A stretch of DNA of 64,000 bases from Hexactinellida sp. DTS-2022 (Eukaryota > Porifera > Hexactinellida). Positions 35,721-50,700 of the stretch are shown here, in pieces; positions within the stretch are counted from its first letter, which is position 1; each line of letters opens with the position of its first letter. A program made the translations under genes and the position numbers. The DNA lies in the NCBI GenBank assembly GCA_028753945.1, contig JAPNXP010000006.1:1302001-1366000 (forward strand), read 5' to 3'. Below the pieces are notes generated by a model. That model was given only the letters and a program-made list of their open reading frames with translations, ran no database searches and was not told the origin of the DNA.

Positions 35721-38700
35721 ATGCCAGAAGTTAATGTGAGGGAATGTTACATACACCTGCTAGATGGATCCAAATTGACTCTTCAAGTCAAGGTAAGATA
35801 GATTATAAATAGATTTTAGTTCGCTTGTTTGATATTCCAGCCTGCTAGAATTTCATCATAATGCTATATAACTAATTACAGTTGTGTTCGCGTAACAGCA
35901 AGCTTACTAAAAAAGATGAACTTGCTATTAGAGTCATTGCTATGGCGAACACCGCTGTATTTCATAATAGCAGATATGAATTTTATCTGGGACTACTGAA
36001 TTTCGGAGTCTACTGAATTTATTATTTTACTCTGCTTTACTAATCTTTACTAATCTTTATATTTACAACTTTATTGAAATATTCATTTTGTTATTACAAT
36101 AGACTTCGTTAGGACGAAAACTAATTCATTCCCCTTCAAAGGCTTTTCTATAAAAATTATACTCATGTTAATACGAATTCCGGAAAAAGGCGAACGCATT
36201 TTTACGATCCCCTGGTAGTTCGTACTAACGAGGTTCTACTGTATACAGTAGAACCTCGTTAATACCAACACCAACGGACGGTAAAATTTTGTTCGCTTTA
36301 TCCGGAGTTCGTATTAACCGGAGTAATACCCACTGAATAGTCATTGTAGGTACCTGATTTTGTGGAACTGTTTGTTCGTCTTATCCGAAATTCGTACTAA
36401 CGAGGTTCTACTGTAGTATATTATACGTATATATGTATAATGTTATCTTGTCTCCAGCCTCTCCAGCTGACCAGTGAGCTGCTGAGCTCAATAGCTAGCC
36501 ACCTCAAGCTCAGAGAGAGGGAGCACTTCGGACTCTACTACGACGTTAACGGGTGAGATAACCTATATCGATGCTATATAGTATGAATCGTGTTACTGTT
36601 TGTTATATTGGGGGCAGTCGATACACTGTTTCATTAACTAGGAAGAGATTCCTAGCCATCTCCTCTACCATGCGGCCATTAACTTGAGGTGCTTACAGAG
36701 GCGTAGCTAGGCCTGCATTAAGGTGCGACACTTGGAAATTATGCGGTGGAATTTCCGCACTATAGTATTATACTTGTGGGCATTTTGGTGGGCACAAACT
36801 TATCTGGATACGGCCTGTGCCCCAAGTCCCGCACCCTGGCTATGCGTCTGGGTGCGTAGCACCGATCTGTCGCATAGCGACCGATTCCGAAGGGTTCGTC
36901 TTATTAAATATCACAGAACAATGTGATTCACCAAGCATACTTTGTATTTATAATTTGCCTCATTGCTTATTTGTCTACTGTGCATAGAAATGAACTTTTG
37001 CAAGAAATCGATTTAGAGTTTCGATTAAAGATTTCGTAAGTCGAAAAACATATAAAGTAGCTTTATAATATACAAAAAATATTTGTTACCGATTAAATAG
37101 AATTTGTTTTGTCGTGTAACTATAGAATTGTTAAGTAGGTAGCCCATCGAAATCATTCAGCTCCAGGCCTCTAGGCCCTTAATCCATATAATCTGTACAC
37201 ATACCTACAATATTATATTCTTTAAATATAATATTATGTATTATATCATACTTGCCAACCTTCCAAGGATTTTTTAGTCGGAACAAACCTTCTGTGTTTC
37301 AACTAAACAATACCTACATCTTGGTTTGTGGAATTAAACTGTACTTGCTTATAACGAAGTCGTTCAATGGTCCGGAAATCCTTCTATCTTTTACATTATT
37401 AGAAATTCGGTTACAACGAAATGGATTTAACGAAGTCATTTAAATCCCATATTTCCTCTAAGTTATTGATTATACTCCGGTTACAACGAAATCAGCTTGA
37501 TATGAACTCTTTTAAGATCGAACTCCGCTTATAACGAATTGAAACTACAACCCGAGCACTTCGTTATAACGAGAGTTGACTGTATATTGGTTTGCCATAT
37601 GCTAGAGCCTTAGAAATGTGTTAAGGGAAATAAGCCAATGTCCCAATTTCCAAGAATTTCTAAATTATTATATTTTACTAAGATAGTAAACTTAATTATG
37701 ATTGTGCAACAATAAATTAACCGTTATTTGGATACTTCACATGAACTCTGCTAATACTGCTATTGCTTATAGCTGCGTAATTTCCTTTCTATTCAATAAC
37801 TATTCCATCATATCATCCAAAAACAATGTAACAGGTAGTTATTACACAATTTAATTGTCCGTTCATATAAACTAATTTCCTACCACACAGTATAAATAGC
37901 TACACTATGTCCACAGTTTCCCTACAGCTCTGTCTCTCATCTCATTCACGGCAGTCAGCACAATGTCTCCGATATCTTTATGAATATCTTCGATTGTTCG
38001 AGAAGCGTCTACTACCTTCCAATGCGGCTCTCGCATTAGCTCGAAGTTAGTCATTACTTTCTCCTGAAAGGAATCCACTTCGTACCGCTCTGCTCCGAAG
38101 CTCTCCCTGCCAGCAGCCTCCGTCTGCGGGAGAGAAAGGAGTATAACCAGGTCCGGCCGAGGGAGCCCTGTATCGGGCCCTTTGCACCAGTCAATGGAGA
38201 ATCCGGGCTTAGCAGCAGTGAAGGCTACTCCAGAGTAAGAATACCTGTTAGGTTACAGACCGTATAAACTATGGATAGTGAACACTTGTACTTTACCTAT
38301 AGTGGGTCGTCTAATTTATTTCTAATTCAATTCCTCTGACATGCTAGCAGACACGACACACAGTAGATGCCGGTTATAGGAACATTATACTGGAAACTGT
38401 TGCCATATATACCCTATATAATTTATGCCGGATATAAGAACATTATATGCACTTCCCGACGATGTTCTTATAACCGGCATCCACTGTATTGCATCATGTG
38501 TTGTATCCATGGTCCAGTAATATAATTATGAAGCATATAACATACCTATCTACTATAAGCGTAGTTCCGCTCTCCATGTCAGAGAGCATGTCTGGCACGC
38601 ACTCCCACCTGTTAGCAGAGAATAGCAAGTGCACTGCTGCGTCGTGAAGTTCTGTCCGCTTGTTCAGATAGTCATCGATTATCTTCCCAACAGATGTTGT

Positions 38701-41700
38701 TCTCAATGGGAAATGCAGGTGTTTACATGGCGTGTTTCTATTGGCCAGAAGTTTGCATAGCAGTTCGCACTGAGTAGACTTACCAGCTCTGTCCAGTCCC
38801 TCTATTACTATTAGCAGGCCTCTCTGCTTGGGGTCTGTTTGCTCTGGCGCTAAAGCAGCCATCTATGCACACAAAGTACAATAAAACCAATTAACCTGAT
38901 GTACACGTATTCATTAATCATGATTAATGTATAGGAATGTTAGGTCAGTGACCTCATCTAATTTATTATCGCTTGTTCTAAAGTAATGTTATTCTAATAG
39001 CAGATGTCCAAAGCTGTTGGTTTGTATTGAGAATACTTACATTGACTCAGGTCCCTTATTATATGAACATTTAGGAAATAAAGCGTGTTATATCTAAGAG
39101 CTGGCTTTCAAAACTTGTCTCGAAAAATTACCAATCATTAATACATGTATGATTACAGTAATAGAATCGGTGTAAATATGCTGCCCTTATGTTGGACATC
39201 CCTGTATTAGTTTACGGGCATTGTGGAATTACGATCAATTGCAATTGTATAATGAGTGTTGGTATTGTAGTTGTTTCATAGCATCACAATTACAGCAAAA
39301 CTAGTAATAATTATTACACAATAGTAGATTAGTCTATTAGTGGCATGGAGTTATGGTTGTGTTGTATATCGTAACAATCCTAGGAGCAATTGATTATCAA
39401 TTTTGGGATAAGTATGCATCGGTTGTACCACCGTCGGCGTCCTAATTAATATTATTCGATTAAAGGACGAGCTGTTCAAACCAATGTGTCCCATTATCGG
39501 AGTCCACTAAATTGCAAGTTAGACATGCGCACTATAGACTCAGTTTGAGAGTACAGTATGGTTTGGCTTCTAATTGTTTTATTGCATATTTCAAGCTAAT
39601 TATGACTGCTGATACCTTCTAATCTGGTCATGAATGAAGTGGCGATGTCCTGATTGTATCCAGTAGACTGGTGTACCTGGGTATTTATAGACTGCCTCTT
39701 ATTGGCCTCTGTGTTAAAGAGACAAATGATTGCTTTGTAAATAACTTGTTAACTGAATAACAGACTTTTGATGCGTCACAATTCTAACCTCAATGTTTAT
39801 ATCAGACTCGCTTACTATGACTTAAATTGAATGTGTTTAACCTATACTTCTTTTCAAAAATGCACTGCACTGTTCCCATAGAAATGCGTCTCATTATATA
39901 ACACTAATTTTGGTCCCTCAAGGTTCAAAATAAGCAAACCTGCCTCGATTAAATTGAAATGTTAATCTGTGGTATTTAGAATTACTATTATGGATAAGGC
40001 CATATAAATAAATAACTTGTTTATCATCCCCGTCCGTCCCAATTTTTACCCCCCGTCCGGATATAATTTATTATTATCTGATAAAAATATTTGTTCAATA
40101 TATTAGCTATAAACTACTCTAATGTATCAATTTTTAATAAGTCTTGTATTTAGAAAATTATTTAATTATTTAAGGATTGTCATGTGATTTTATAATAAAA
40201 TAAAATATTAATATTCATTGTTTTGCATAGGATAATGTTATTTGCATATTAATAGTAATAAAAAATAAAAATAAAATCCCGTCCGCCGTCCGTATTTTCT
40301 GAAAAAATCAAGGATTGTACAAGTTCCCTTTACCGAATACAATTGTACTGTATTTCCCCGAATAAGCGCCGCATCAATACAAATTTGTATGAAAATTGTT
40401 ATCATTAGTTTATAACTGAAGTGTAATTACATTAATTTAGGAAATTTCGATATGTTTAAAACCGTTGGAATCCACCTAAATATTATTTTCTGGACTTTTC
40501 AAAAAAATTGAGTCCATTATTTGTCACGAAACAGATAAGCTCCGGGGCGCTTATTCTGGAAATACGGTACGTAAATCACACCAGTTATTACGAAGAAATT
40601 CTGATTATTAAATCTAACTATTAATGGTTTGCATTTCTGACAGAGAGTACCAGTGCTGGTTACAGCCTGGCCGTCCTGTAGTGGAGCAAGTCTCGGGTAC
40701 AAACCTCGATATTATCATACTACACTTCGGAGCAACGTGAGTTTTCTTAATATACTAATGTTAGTAGCTATTCTCTGATAAGAGCACTATACTATTATAT
40801 TGTATTTGCAGATTGTTCTATGAGAGTTTCAAACAGCTGCATGACTGTGTGGCGAAGAGTTTATACTACAGTCAATGTCAACAACTCATATGCAAGGTAT
40901 CATATGCATATGCTGTAAACAATTCAGTCAACTTCAGTCTTATTGCCTTGAATACGTTTTCTTGGATAAATTATTTTAATTTTAATTCTCAACTCGCTGT
41001 ATTCTGTATAATCAGGTCGGTATGGTAACTATGGTTAATTTGCATCCGAGAATTAGTGAGGTGAGCGAAAATAATTATTTTTGACTACATGGTGTTCGCG
41101 TAATATCAAGTCGCATTTTGCAAGAAAATTTGCGAGACATTTGCGAAATTTTAGAGGAACAAAATTAGCATTAAATGCCCCATGGAGGACTGAAATTAGA
41201 ACGATAACTAATTTAATACAACAATGAATACGTGACAAGTTTAAATGGAAACAAACTTTGATACATTCAGATTATAATTATTACTATTTCCTTTCTTGTA
41301 TAACTTCTGGATAGAGAATGTCCATATAAATATCAGTCTCTTCTTTGTAGTAGCACTTGTCGAGATAGAAATTCCTATTGTACCCCTGTGTCTCTAGGGT
41401 GACTATATAGCAGCCCGTGCATTGACCTATGCATGTCAGAATTCTAACCATTAAGGCGCCAAATCCTCTCCCTCTGTACTTCTCTTCCACAATCAACATT
41501 TCAATTCTCCCGCGGGGATTCGCTCTGTAGAACTTGGGGTCCAATATCAGAGCCCCCGCTGCAACTAGCTTGCCGCTCCCTACATCCTCTATAACCACAA
41601 TGTAGTACTTGCCGTGTGTTGCTCTCAGGTTGCGGAACTGTTCCTTGAACTTGTTGCTGTCTAGGTTCCCGATGGGGTTGAGTTCTGAGAGGAGGTCCCC

Positions 41701-44700
41701 GAATGATTTCTCAAAATCGTTGACAGATAGCGGTCTGATAACACAGCCGTGTTTCTCTAGGTCTACGGTGGGATTAGTTTTATCCAGTAGCTCAGCTGCC
41801 CTCGTGAGTATTGTCGGATCGAATAATAGTTCTTGGTCTATTGATGCCATTCTGACATTGGTGTATTTATGAAGGAAACCAATCCGATAGTTAACACAAA
41901 GTATCTTGTTTGAAATTGATATTTAATTTTATAAATAACTGTAGAAAGTTTTATTTTGATCCACCCATTTTAGAACTAAACTATTACAACACAATTACTA
42001 ATATAAATATACATTGATACTGAAATGTTGACTAGAAATGAACGTGATATTATAAGTGTGATGTATTTTGTATGTTATGAAGTCCTAATTTGAATTTACT
42101 TATTTTCTTGCTTTTTAGAGTCAACTCCAATGTACACCCCATACACTAATAAAGCTGACAGCTATATCATTACAGGTTTGTTAATTGTTGCATTAAAAGT
42201 ATAGAGTAGTTATTTATAGAGTTTTTATACTATATTAGGTACTGTGCTGTGTATCCTCGAATAAGCTGGATTGGGTTAACTTTTGTTTTCGGGAATAGTT
42301 ATTTGTTTTAACACTCTTTGCTTTGGTGGCACAATTTAACATACTAGCTATATTCTTGCCAGTGGTGGCAATTATGTTACAGTATTATCCACAATTCCAC
42401 ATAGTTATAAATATTCGATAGATTTGTATTACGTATTATATAAAAATATTTCATTCGATGGTAAATCAGACGGGAATGGATTAATATTAATTTCAATTTT
42501 TAATTGCATTTTATTATTTGCAACTTCATATAGGCACAACTCGGAGACTTTACTACGTAAGTAAATGTAAACAATATGTTTGTTAGAATAATATTATTAT
42601 GAAATGATTCGTACTATCGTACACTATTAATATTAATACTTTGCTATTCAAGGGGCAATAATAGAACTAGCATTCGTGAGATACTTTTTGAGTTATATTT
42701 ACATTAGAACTCAGATTTCTTTCTCACAAAGGTTTTTATTGATTCATAGCTTGGCACTAATTAATTAAGCCTCAATTAACAGCCGCTACATAACTATATG
42801 GTAGTTGTATCACTATACGGATTTAAGAGCTAGCGTGTTGATCCCACTTAAAATTGCAGAATTTATGGGAAATTCTTTACAAAACAGTATTTAAGTTAAG
42901 TATAAATAGTTCTAATGTTAATTAATATTTATACGTATAGACTATTGATATATTATGTTACTAAGAAGTCTTCCATTTTGACTGTATTATTCCCATACAA
43001 TTTCCGCTCAAATTCCATCAATTCACTTCTGTTATCTTTCATTATGAATACTCTCCTCTTCGTAGTTACCATATCCAATGCTTTTCTGAGGCCAATACTC
43101 TCTCTCTGCATTATATACGCAATTGTAATGGTAGCGGACCTATTTCTCCCGGCCGCACAGTGCACTAATACACGGGCCTCCTCCTGTTTCATTATCTCAT
43201 CCAGATTCTTAAATGCGTCAGCAAACACGCGACTAATGCCCGCGTCCTGTCCCATGTCTCTGACTCCTAAATTGATGTACGTAAACTCCTTAGGATGGTA
43301 GTTGGGCACATCATCTGCTACGTTGAGAATGTGCGTTATTTTCCGCGAATTGAGTTCTTCCAGGTTGTCAGCAGCTGACCCGCCTCCGTAGTAGAGTTTA
43401 TCTTTGTATATTTCTGCCGCGTCCCACAACCGAGTGGTTTTTCTCTTGCCGAACCATTCTGCCAGTGCTGAAGCCATTTTGCTAGTTTAGTATAACAGCG
43501 TATTAGTGCCTACTCTCTAGATACAGTCGATTCTTAAATGGGATATGTTGGTTCTAATAAGTTGAATCGAATGAGTGTATTTTAATTTGCTCTACTTCGA
43601 GTAATAGCAAGTCGCATTTGTACGAAATTTGTTTGCTAATAAGCTAACTTGCTATTGGAGACATAATTAATATAAATCGTCGATTTTATAAAAAATGTGT
43701 ATTTTCCAAGAGAGTTGGGCTCTTGGACATACTCTGGGCCCGGTTGTGCCCCCTGCTTGCTATTAGAGCAAGTACTGTTTGACGAACACACTGTAATTTT
43801 AATTCAGTGTCAAGGAAGGCGTTTATTACAAGAGCTTATTTTTGTGTTAAACTAGTCATTCTCTATGAATTTACTTTGAATGTAATATACTCGATTATAA
43901 CGTATTCCTTCAGGAATGGAAAATAAGTCCGTATTATCCGAATGCACGTATTAACCGAGCATACCCTACAAAGAAATACAGACTGCTATATAAACTGGTT
44001 AAAAATTACTTTACAACCTCGATTATCCGCAGTTATTCCGCATATTGATCATCCGAACTCTTCTATCATTCAAACACCCCAGGATCTATAAGTAGTTCTG
44101 TATTAAATTATCCGAACTTGTTTGACTGGTCCTGTCAAGCCATAGATGGTCCGGCCGGACCCTCCATGGCAACCTTGAATGGTCCCCTTACCCTTATTAA
44201 TATTGAATATAAAACTTCACTCGGATTTTACTGGGAGAACCTCCCTCAAATTCTTAGAATAGTACCACTTCGTGTTAGTATTGTTAGTAATTTATAGAGC
44301 AGCGTAGTCAGTTCAATAGTGGTTAGTAAATAGCCTGACTTGTGCCGCCCATGTTTTACAATAATACCACTTTGTGGTAGTTTTGTTAGTTCTCTATAAT
44401 TTGACAAATGAGGCTAACTAAGCAAGACGCATTGTCTAGACTCTAGAGATTAACTTGCGGCGCCAAAGAATATCCTGAGGTATATACACTACACGCAGAT
44501 TAGAGTCAGAGTACCCCGAATGGTTCCGGGGGACCATATACGGCACCATAGATTGTCCTGGGGGACCTTATATGGGGGCGGAAGGGGACGATCCACAGCA
44601 CCAGTGGTGTATTGGGGGGAACGCCGTCCCCCCCCACGCTTCCTAATTTTAATGAAGTATTTAAAAGTTCACGCCACAGTGTACTAGTGTGGCCGTGTCC

Positions 44701-47700
44701 AAAATGTTGGATAAATTTATTCAAATTTCGAAAAATCTCAGATTTAGACAAGGTTTTTCTCTCTATAATTTTCAAATTTTATGTTGATGACGTAGCATTA
44801 AAATTACTCATGTTATAACACCGTTCCCCCACTTTTCAAAATAGGAATACACCACTGCACGGCACCGTAGATTGTCCGGCCGGACTAACCGTAGGGGGGA
44901 CCATATATGGCATGACAGTCCCAACGAGTTCAGATAATCGAAGTTGCACTGTAGTACTAACCCAATTTAGTTATAAGTTAAAACTGAGTTATACTGTATT
45001 TATATATTTCCTCCAATACTAATAGTACTCGTATTGACAACATCTCTTCACAATAAGCTATTTTGACTGTAAATTAAATAATACTGTACCTTAGGGAACA
45101 AGTGGCTATTGGAGGTCTCAGAGAATTAAAACATCTACCAAACTCCCTCACCAATACAGAGACATATGAAGAATGGTGAGTGACAGAAATTCTATTAATT
45201 TATTTAATTGAATACTCTATTATACTAGTATAACTCATTTACTCTATAATAGCTAAGGGAGTTTAATAATGCATGCATTTATGTAATTACAGTATACAGT
45301 TGAAACCGGATATTTTTAACACATTCTTTACACGAAAATTTGTTAAAAATATCCGATTGTTAAAAACAAGGTTTCATCCAGGCGTATGCAGCGCGCCTGG
45401 AGGCGCGTGAATTTGGAAGGAAACATTTCTAGGCGCGTGAAATTCGATAGATGCTTCCATAGACGTAATACAAAATGAGTAATTTAGGCGCGTGTGAGCG
45501 AGCTCAAACTAAATCTAGGCGCGCGGGAAATTATGTCTGGATGAAAGCCTGGTTAAAAATACCCGATTTTATAACAACAACAAGAATTAATTATTTACAA
45601 GAAAATGTGTTAAAAATATCCGATTGTTAAAAATATCCGGTGTTAAAAATATCCGGTTTCAACTGTACTATTGCTATTATATATTCTGATTTGATATAGC
45701 GAAGAAGAGATATTTGCACAGTATAAACTGCTGGTCGGTATGCAGAAGAATGAAGCTATTTCAATGTATGTAATTATAATGCGTATTATAACACGTAGGA
45801 CATTATGATATTTCGATCCTTGATAGTACGATCCTTTTAGAAATTAGGATCGGGATCCTAGATTCTTTCTTTTCAGGCTCTTATACTCATCACTGATCAT
45901 TCATTTATTGCGTTAAACAAATTTAGGTATTTGGAAATAGTGCAAGAATTGCCCTCATACGGGATGCATTTCTATTCAGTCAAGGTAGGTTTATATGCTC
46001 TTTCCAAACTACCTTCTTATGATATGTTTTAAAATCTGTATTATTCAGAACTATATTGCAATTGCATGTCATTAGTGTGAAATTATGAATTTATACGCAT
46101 CATACTTGTTAACTGGTCCTGGAGTGGGTAATTAGCTAAGTTGTATAATACATTAACTTTCCGCGAATATCGTTAAATAGGTATTAATGTGATAATTATA
46201 CTTTCGTATTAACTAAAAGATTAAGCTATTTACAAAATGAAATATCTAAGGCTTACTTATGCCTGTTCCCAACACCTTTCAATCCCGCTTGGCAAATGGG
46301 AATTATTATTGCCAGTAGCTGGAATGTAGATTTAATATAAGTGTTACCCGATACGATATATAAGTAATTCCATTTTAAAAACTGAGCATCTTTATATAGA
46401 CGGTCTATAAAAGCCCATACAAACTAAGCTAAAATTTGTAGACCGTCTATAAATCTTTGTAGACCAAAGGCCCCTGCCGTCTAAGGGTAATACTATTGTA
46501 TATGTAAGAAAATCGGGTCTAGAAATAGACGGTCTACATCAGTGTATTATACAGCCATTTGTAAATACGCTCCTAATCCTGCTCTGATCCAATTTTCATA
46601 CGCCTAAATCACAAATTAATGTTACGGTATAGGAAAGGATTCCAAATGTTCGCGCTCCTAAGTTGAAATTTTCCAAAAATCATACTCCAAAAGGAGCGTC
46701 TCGCGCTCCTGGATAATTCCTTGGTCTACATATAAGTTATTTCTATTTAACTACATGAAGGGGGGAAGAGTATTGTAACGTAAATATCTGTTAATTATAA
46801 TTAACTACTTTAATTGTTGTGGTGCATTATTTCCACATGAATATATATTTATATATTCAATATATCTTCTGTAACTAACGACATATTTTTTGTAATACGT
46901 GAAACAGCTTCACTTATACGTATGATACATTAACTTATCGACTCCGTATTCTGAACTAATGATTAATGAGGTTATTTATTTCTATTTTTCGATAACGATA
47001 TTATATTCAGTATACTCAGCTTATTAAGAAGAGTCTAGTATATTATTTATACCAACGTCATGCTATGTACGACTTAGATGCTAATACAGTAAAACCTTTA
47101 GAAAGTGAACACCCTGGCGACCAGCCAAAAACGTACACTTTTGAGAGGTGTTCACTTTTCATGATTATCATAATTTTTGTCCAAATCAATGGAGAAAATT
47201 TGGGACCGAGAAAAAGTGTTCATATTTTGGAGTTTTCATTTCTTGGAGGTGTTCACTTTTGGAGGTTTTTACTGTACAACATTATCCGTTGGTTGAGTCA
47301 AATCACGTTTTGTTCTGAGTTCTCTATAGACACATTATCTAATAGCATTTGTACTGAAAATAAGTTAAGTTAATAACTAAATGTTACTTTATAATTATTA
47401 TAGGATAGGAATGAAGAACAGAGATTGATTGGGATAGGATTATATGGAATTACTCAGTTCAGTATCGACAACACAAATCGTCCTGAACAGGTTAGCTCAA
47501 TACTAATTAATTTATAATCCGTATTTACTCGTATAGTAAGTTGCCTAGGCGATTATTAATTTTATGCGCCTACTATTGAGTAGAGCTACTCTTTGCTATT
47601 TTACGTTAATATCATTAACATGTTAACCAACTCCTATCAAGGCTTATGTGGTGTTGTATTCACGGATTTATAGTTACCTACTTATATGTTGGTATATAGC

Positions 47701-50700
47701 ATTTAATTGCGATTATTCATTTTAAACCCGTTAGGGAGGCTACTATTCGAGTAGTATATACTGTACCTATTTTATCAATAAATATGATATTAGGAATTTG
47801 TAAATGCGAAATTCGTGTTAATGCGTTTTAAACACCTTGGTGTTTTGAACCTAAACTACCGCTCGCCCATTGGATGCTTAATCACATTGGACCCATCCAA
47901 AACTTGCACCCCCCCTTGCTAGTTCCACCCATGGAATATAGGCAGGTTTATTATCCTATAAGGAATAGGTGATTTTTATAATTATGCTACGGTTATGAAT
48001 TAGTTAAAAAAATCGATTTATTCGGATTTACAGCAGTTCCATCTATTTGTCCCGTTATAAGTTATCCCGATTATATCAATTATTTACAAACTGTTATTTC
48101 CGCACTATATGACTTACCGCCCTCGCTTATACTTAGACATATTATATACATACTTGAATTGATATGTTGTTATACAGAATAATAATATATAATAATAATT
48201 TATTAATAAAGTTGCTATAGAGAAGGGGATTTTTAAGGCCGATCTTGGTGTAAATTTTGCACCAAGATTTTTGGAGTTACACCATGATTTGGGTCGGCCG
48301 CGGCCGCCGCAGTGCTGAGTTACACCAAGGTCTTAACCTTAAAAAAACCCCTGCTATAGAGTGTCATTTGAAGTATTTATTAGAATCAGTAGTATACAAT
48401 CTGTTCCTTAGGTTTATCTGTGGACATGTATCTCCAAGATCTCCAGCAGAGACAATAAGTTTATGATAGAATTTAACAATCAGTCATTGGACCTAGATAA
48501 GCTACATGTTGATGAGTGAGTACAGCTTAAAATCAGCTTGTATATCCGTCAGTGCAAATGTATAATTAGTAATTACTGACTCTAGAAATGTGTTTGACTA
48601 CAGTGTACCCTCCTATCAATGTCAGAACATAACAACAGTACAAGCCTGGCACTCAGAATCTCTGCAGATGATTAGAGTTATGGAGGAGATGGCAGTAACT
48701 CAGCTAAACTCCTATGAGCAGAGAAAGAAAATACGGGTTAGTATTATATGGCTTGATTAGTTAACTATTTAGACTTCAAATGTTCTTACTAATAACTTCT
48801 TAATTCTTTGAATAATTCATAATTTTTTAATTTTTGCATATTCCATTACTCGCTTCTGTGTACATATTATATTATCATTCATTTCCCTAGCTTTAATTAA
48901 AAGTTTATTTCTTGAGTTAGGTACAATTTTATGAGTAATTTATTATGCTATATTCTGTTGTAGAACTTTCTACATAATTTGTGCAAAAAAATACCTAAAA
49001 TTAAGCAGTAATTATGAAATATGTATAGAGTGGAGTTCTCGTAATAACAAGTACAGTCGAAATCGGGGTTTTTTTGCCTCTCCGGGTTATTTAGCCTCCT
49101 TGCTTCTCCTTGTTTCTTCATAACCTCATAGAACTGTATATTGTTAAATACGGGTTTTTTTGCGTATCGGGTTTTTTTGCCTCTTTTTCCATACATTTAG
49201 GGGGGCAAAAAACCCGATTTCGACTGTAGCATTTTTCACGAAGTACATTTACTTGATACTAGGCGAACTTATATTAGAGGAACGAAGTTAACATTAAATA
49301 CTCGCTTGTTAACTGAAATGAACTTGTTAATAGAGCAATGATGCAATTAGGCGAGCATCCTTACACCAGTATATCAATTCTGTTCATTTGTAAAACCTGT
49401 GTTAATATTAAAACTAATTTATTTATAATTTCATAGTAATTAATAATTATTCGTATGTGTAACCTGTTATATGTAATACTCGTTGCAGTAGTTTCACTGA
49501 AATTTAATTAGAATAATTTACAGTAATATTTCCTATTTACCACGTGTGCGTTTCTACAGTCGCTTATTTCTATCTGATTATCTAATCTACAGAGCAGTTT
49601 TTCTACAAATCAGATTTATGATTTACTAAAGGAACAAGAAAATTACTTCAGTTTATTACAATTTGTACCGAAATTAGTACTTTCAGTTTAATAATTATAA
49701 TAATACTAACGTGGCTGATATCTGTAATACGAATAATACAATTTACAACAGTTATTCCTTACTATTGTTATTATTATATTCATTGTTTGTGTAGATGGGT
49801 ATTCGTCTGTTCAGTTCCGCCTCCTCGACTGGCTCTATCAACAGCATCGGGTCCATAACTCCCTCCTCTTCAGGCTGCACTATTAAGTCGGACAACTCAA
49901 CTAGTTAGTTTCTCTGTTATATACTTTATATTAACCGATTTTCATTCCTAATTACAATGTTACGCATTCTTTTGATACTTATTATACTATACCCATTTAT
50001 TTCCGAATTAACTAAAACATATCAGACTTCTATATATATAAAGTAGTAGGTTTGTGTGTGTGTCTGTCTGTCCTCACATCTCCTCCGAGAGTTCACAACA
50101 AATCTGAACAAAAATTTGTATGCCATCTAGGCGTTACCCCACCACCCTGAATATGGAGTTTTTAAGAGATATTTACATTCCTCGCGAAGTTAACTCAAAA
50201 TATTTGATTTTTTTGTGACCTTCCCATACATTTCAATGGGAATTATCAAAAGTTCACAGAGCTGCTAGAAAAACATTTCAAACGTGCAATCTAGGTTTTA
50301 GTGTATGAGGAATCCAAATATGATATTTTAAAGTGAATATAATGCATAATTTGCAATTTACCACATGCATATTTTTCACACTTTGCGAGGGTACCGACCT
50401 TGACCTATCAGATTGCAGAGTTTTCCCATTATTCTGACTCGAGTTTTATTGGTCTATAGTTCAATGGGTCAATTGTTTATGAAAGAAAACAACAATTGAA
50501 TGTCCCTTGCTATAGCTGACATGATTTAACCAATAAAATTTCAGGTTGCATTGAGTTGTCAATAGTCTCATTCTATGGTCCCCGTAATATTAATACAACT
50601 GTTTACAATATTTTTAAGTTCTGTGAATCCGTCATATTACACATCCCGTGTTATCCGTCATATTTCACATTTCACATCCGTCATATTACATAACGGTCAT

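Noticed and set aside
47065-47373. 102-codon plus-strand frame
   Set aside because: Translates a MITE with ACAGTAAAACCTTTAG ends and shows no protein family.
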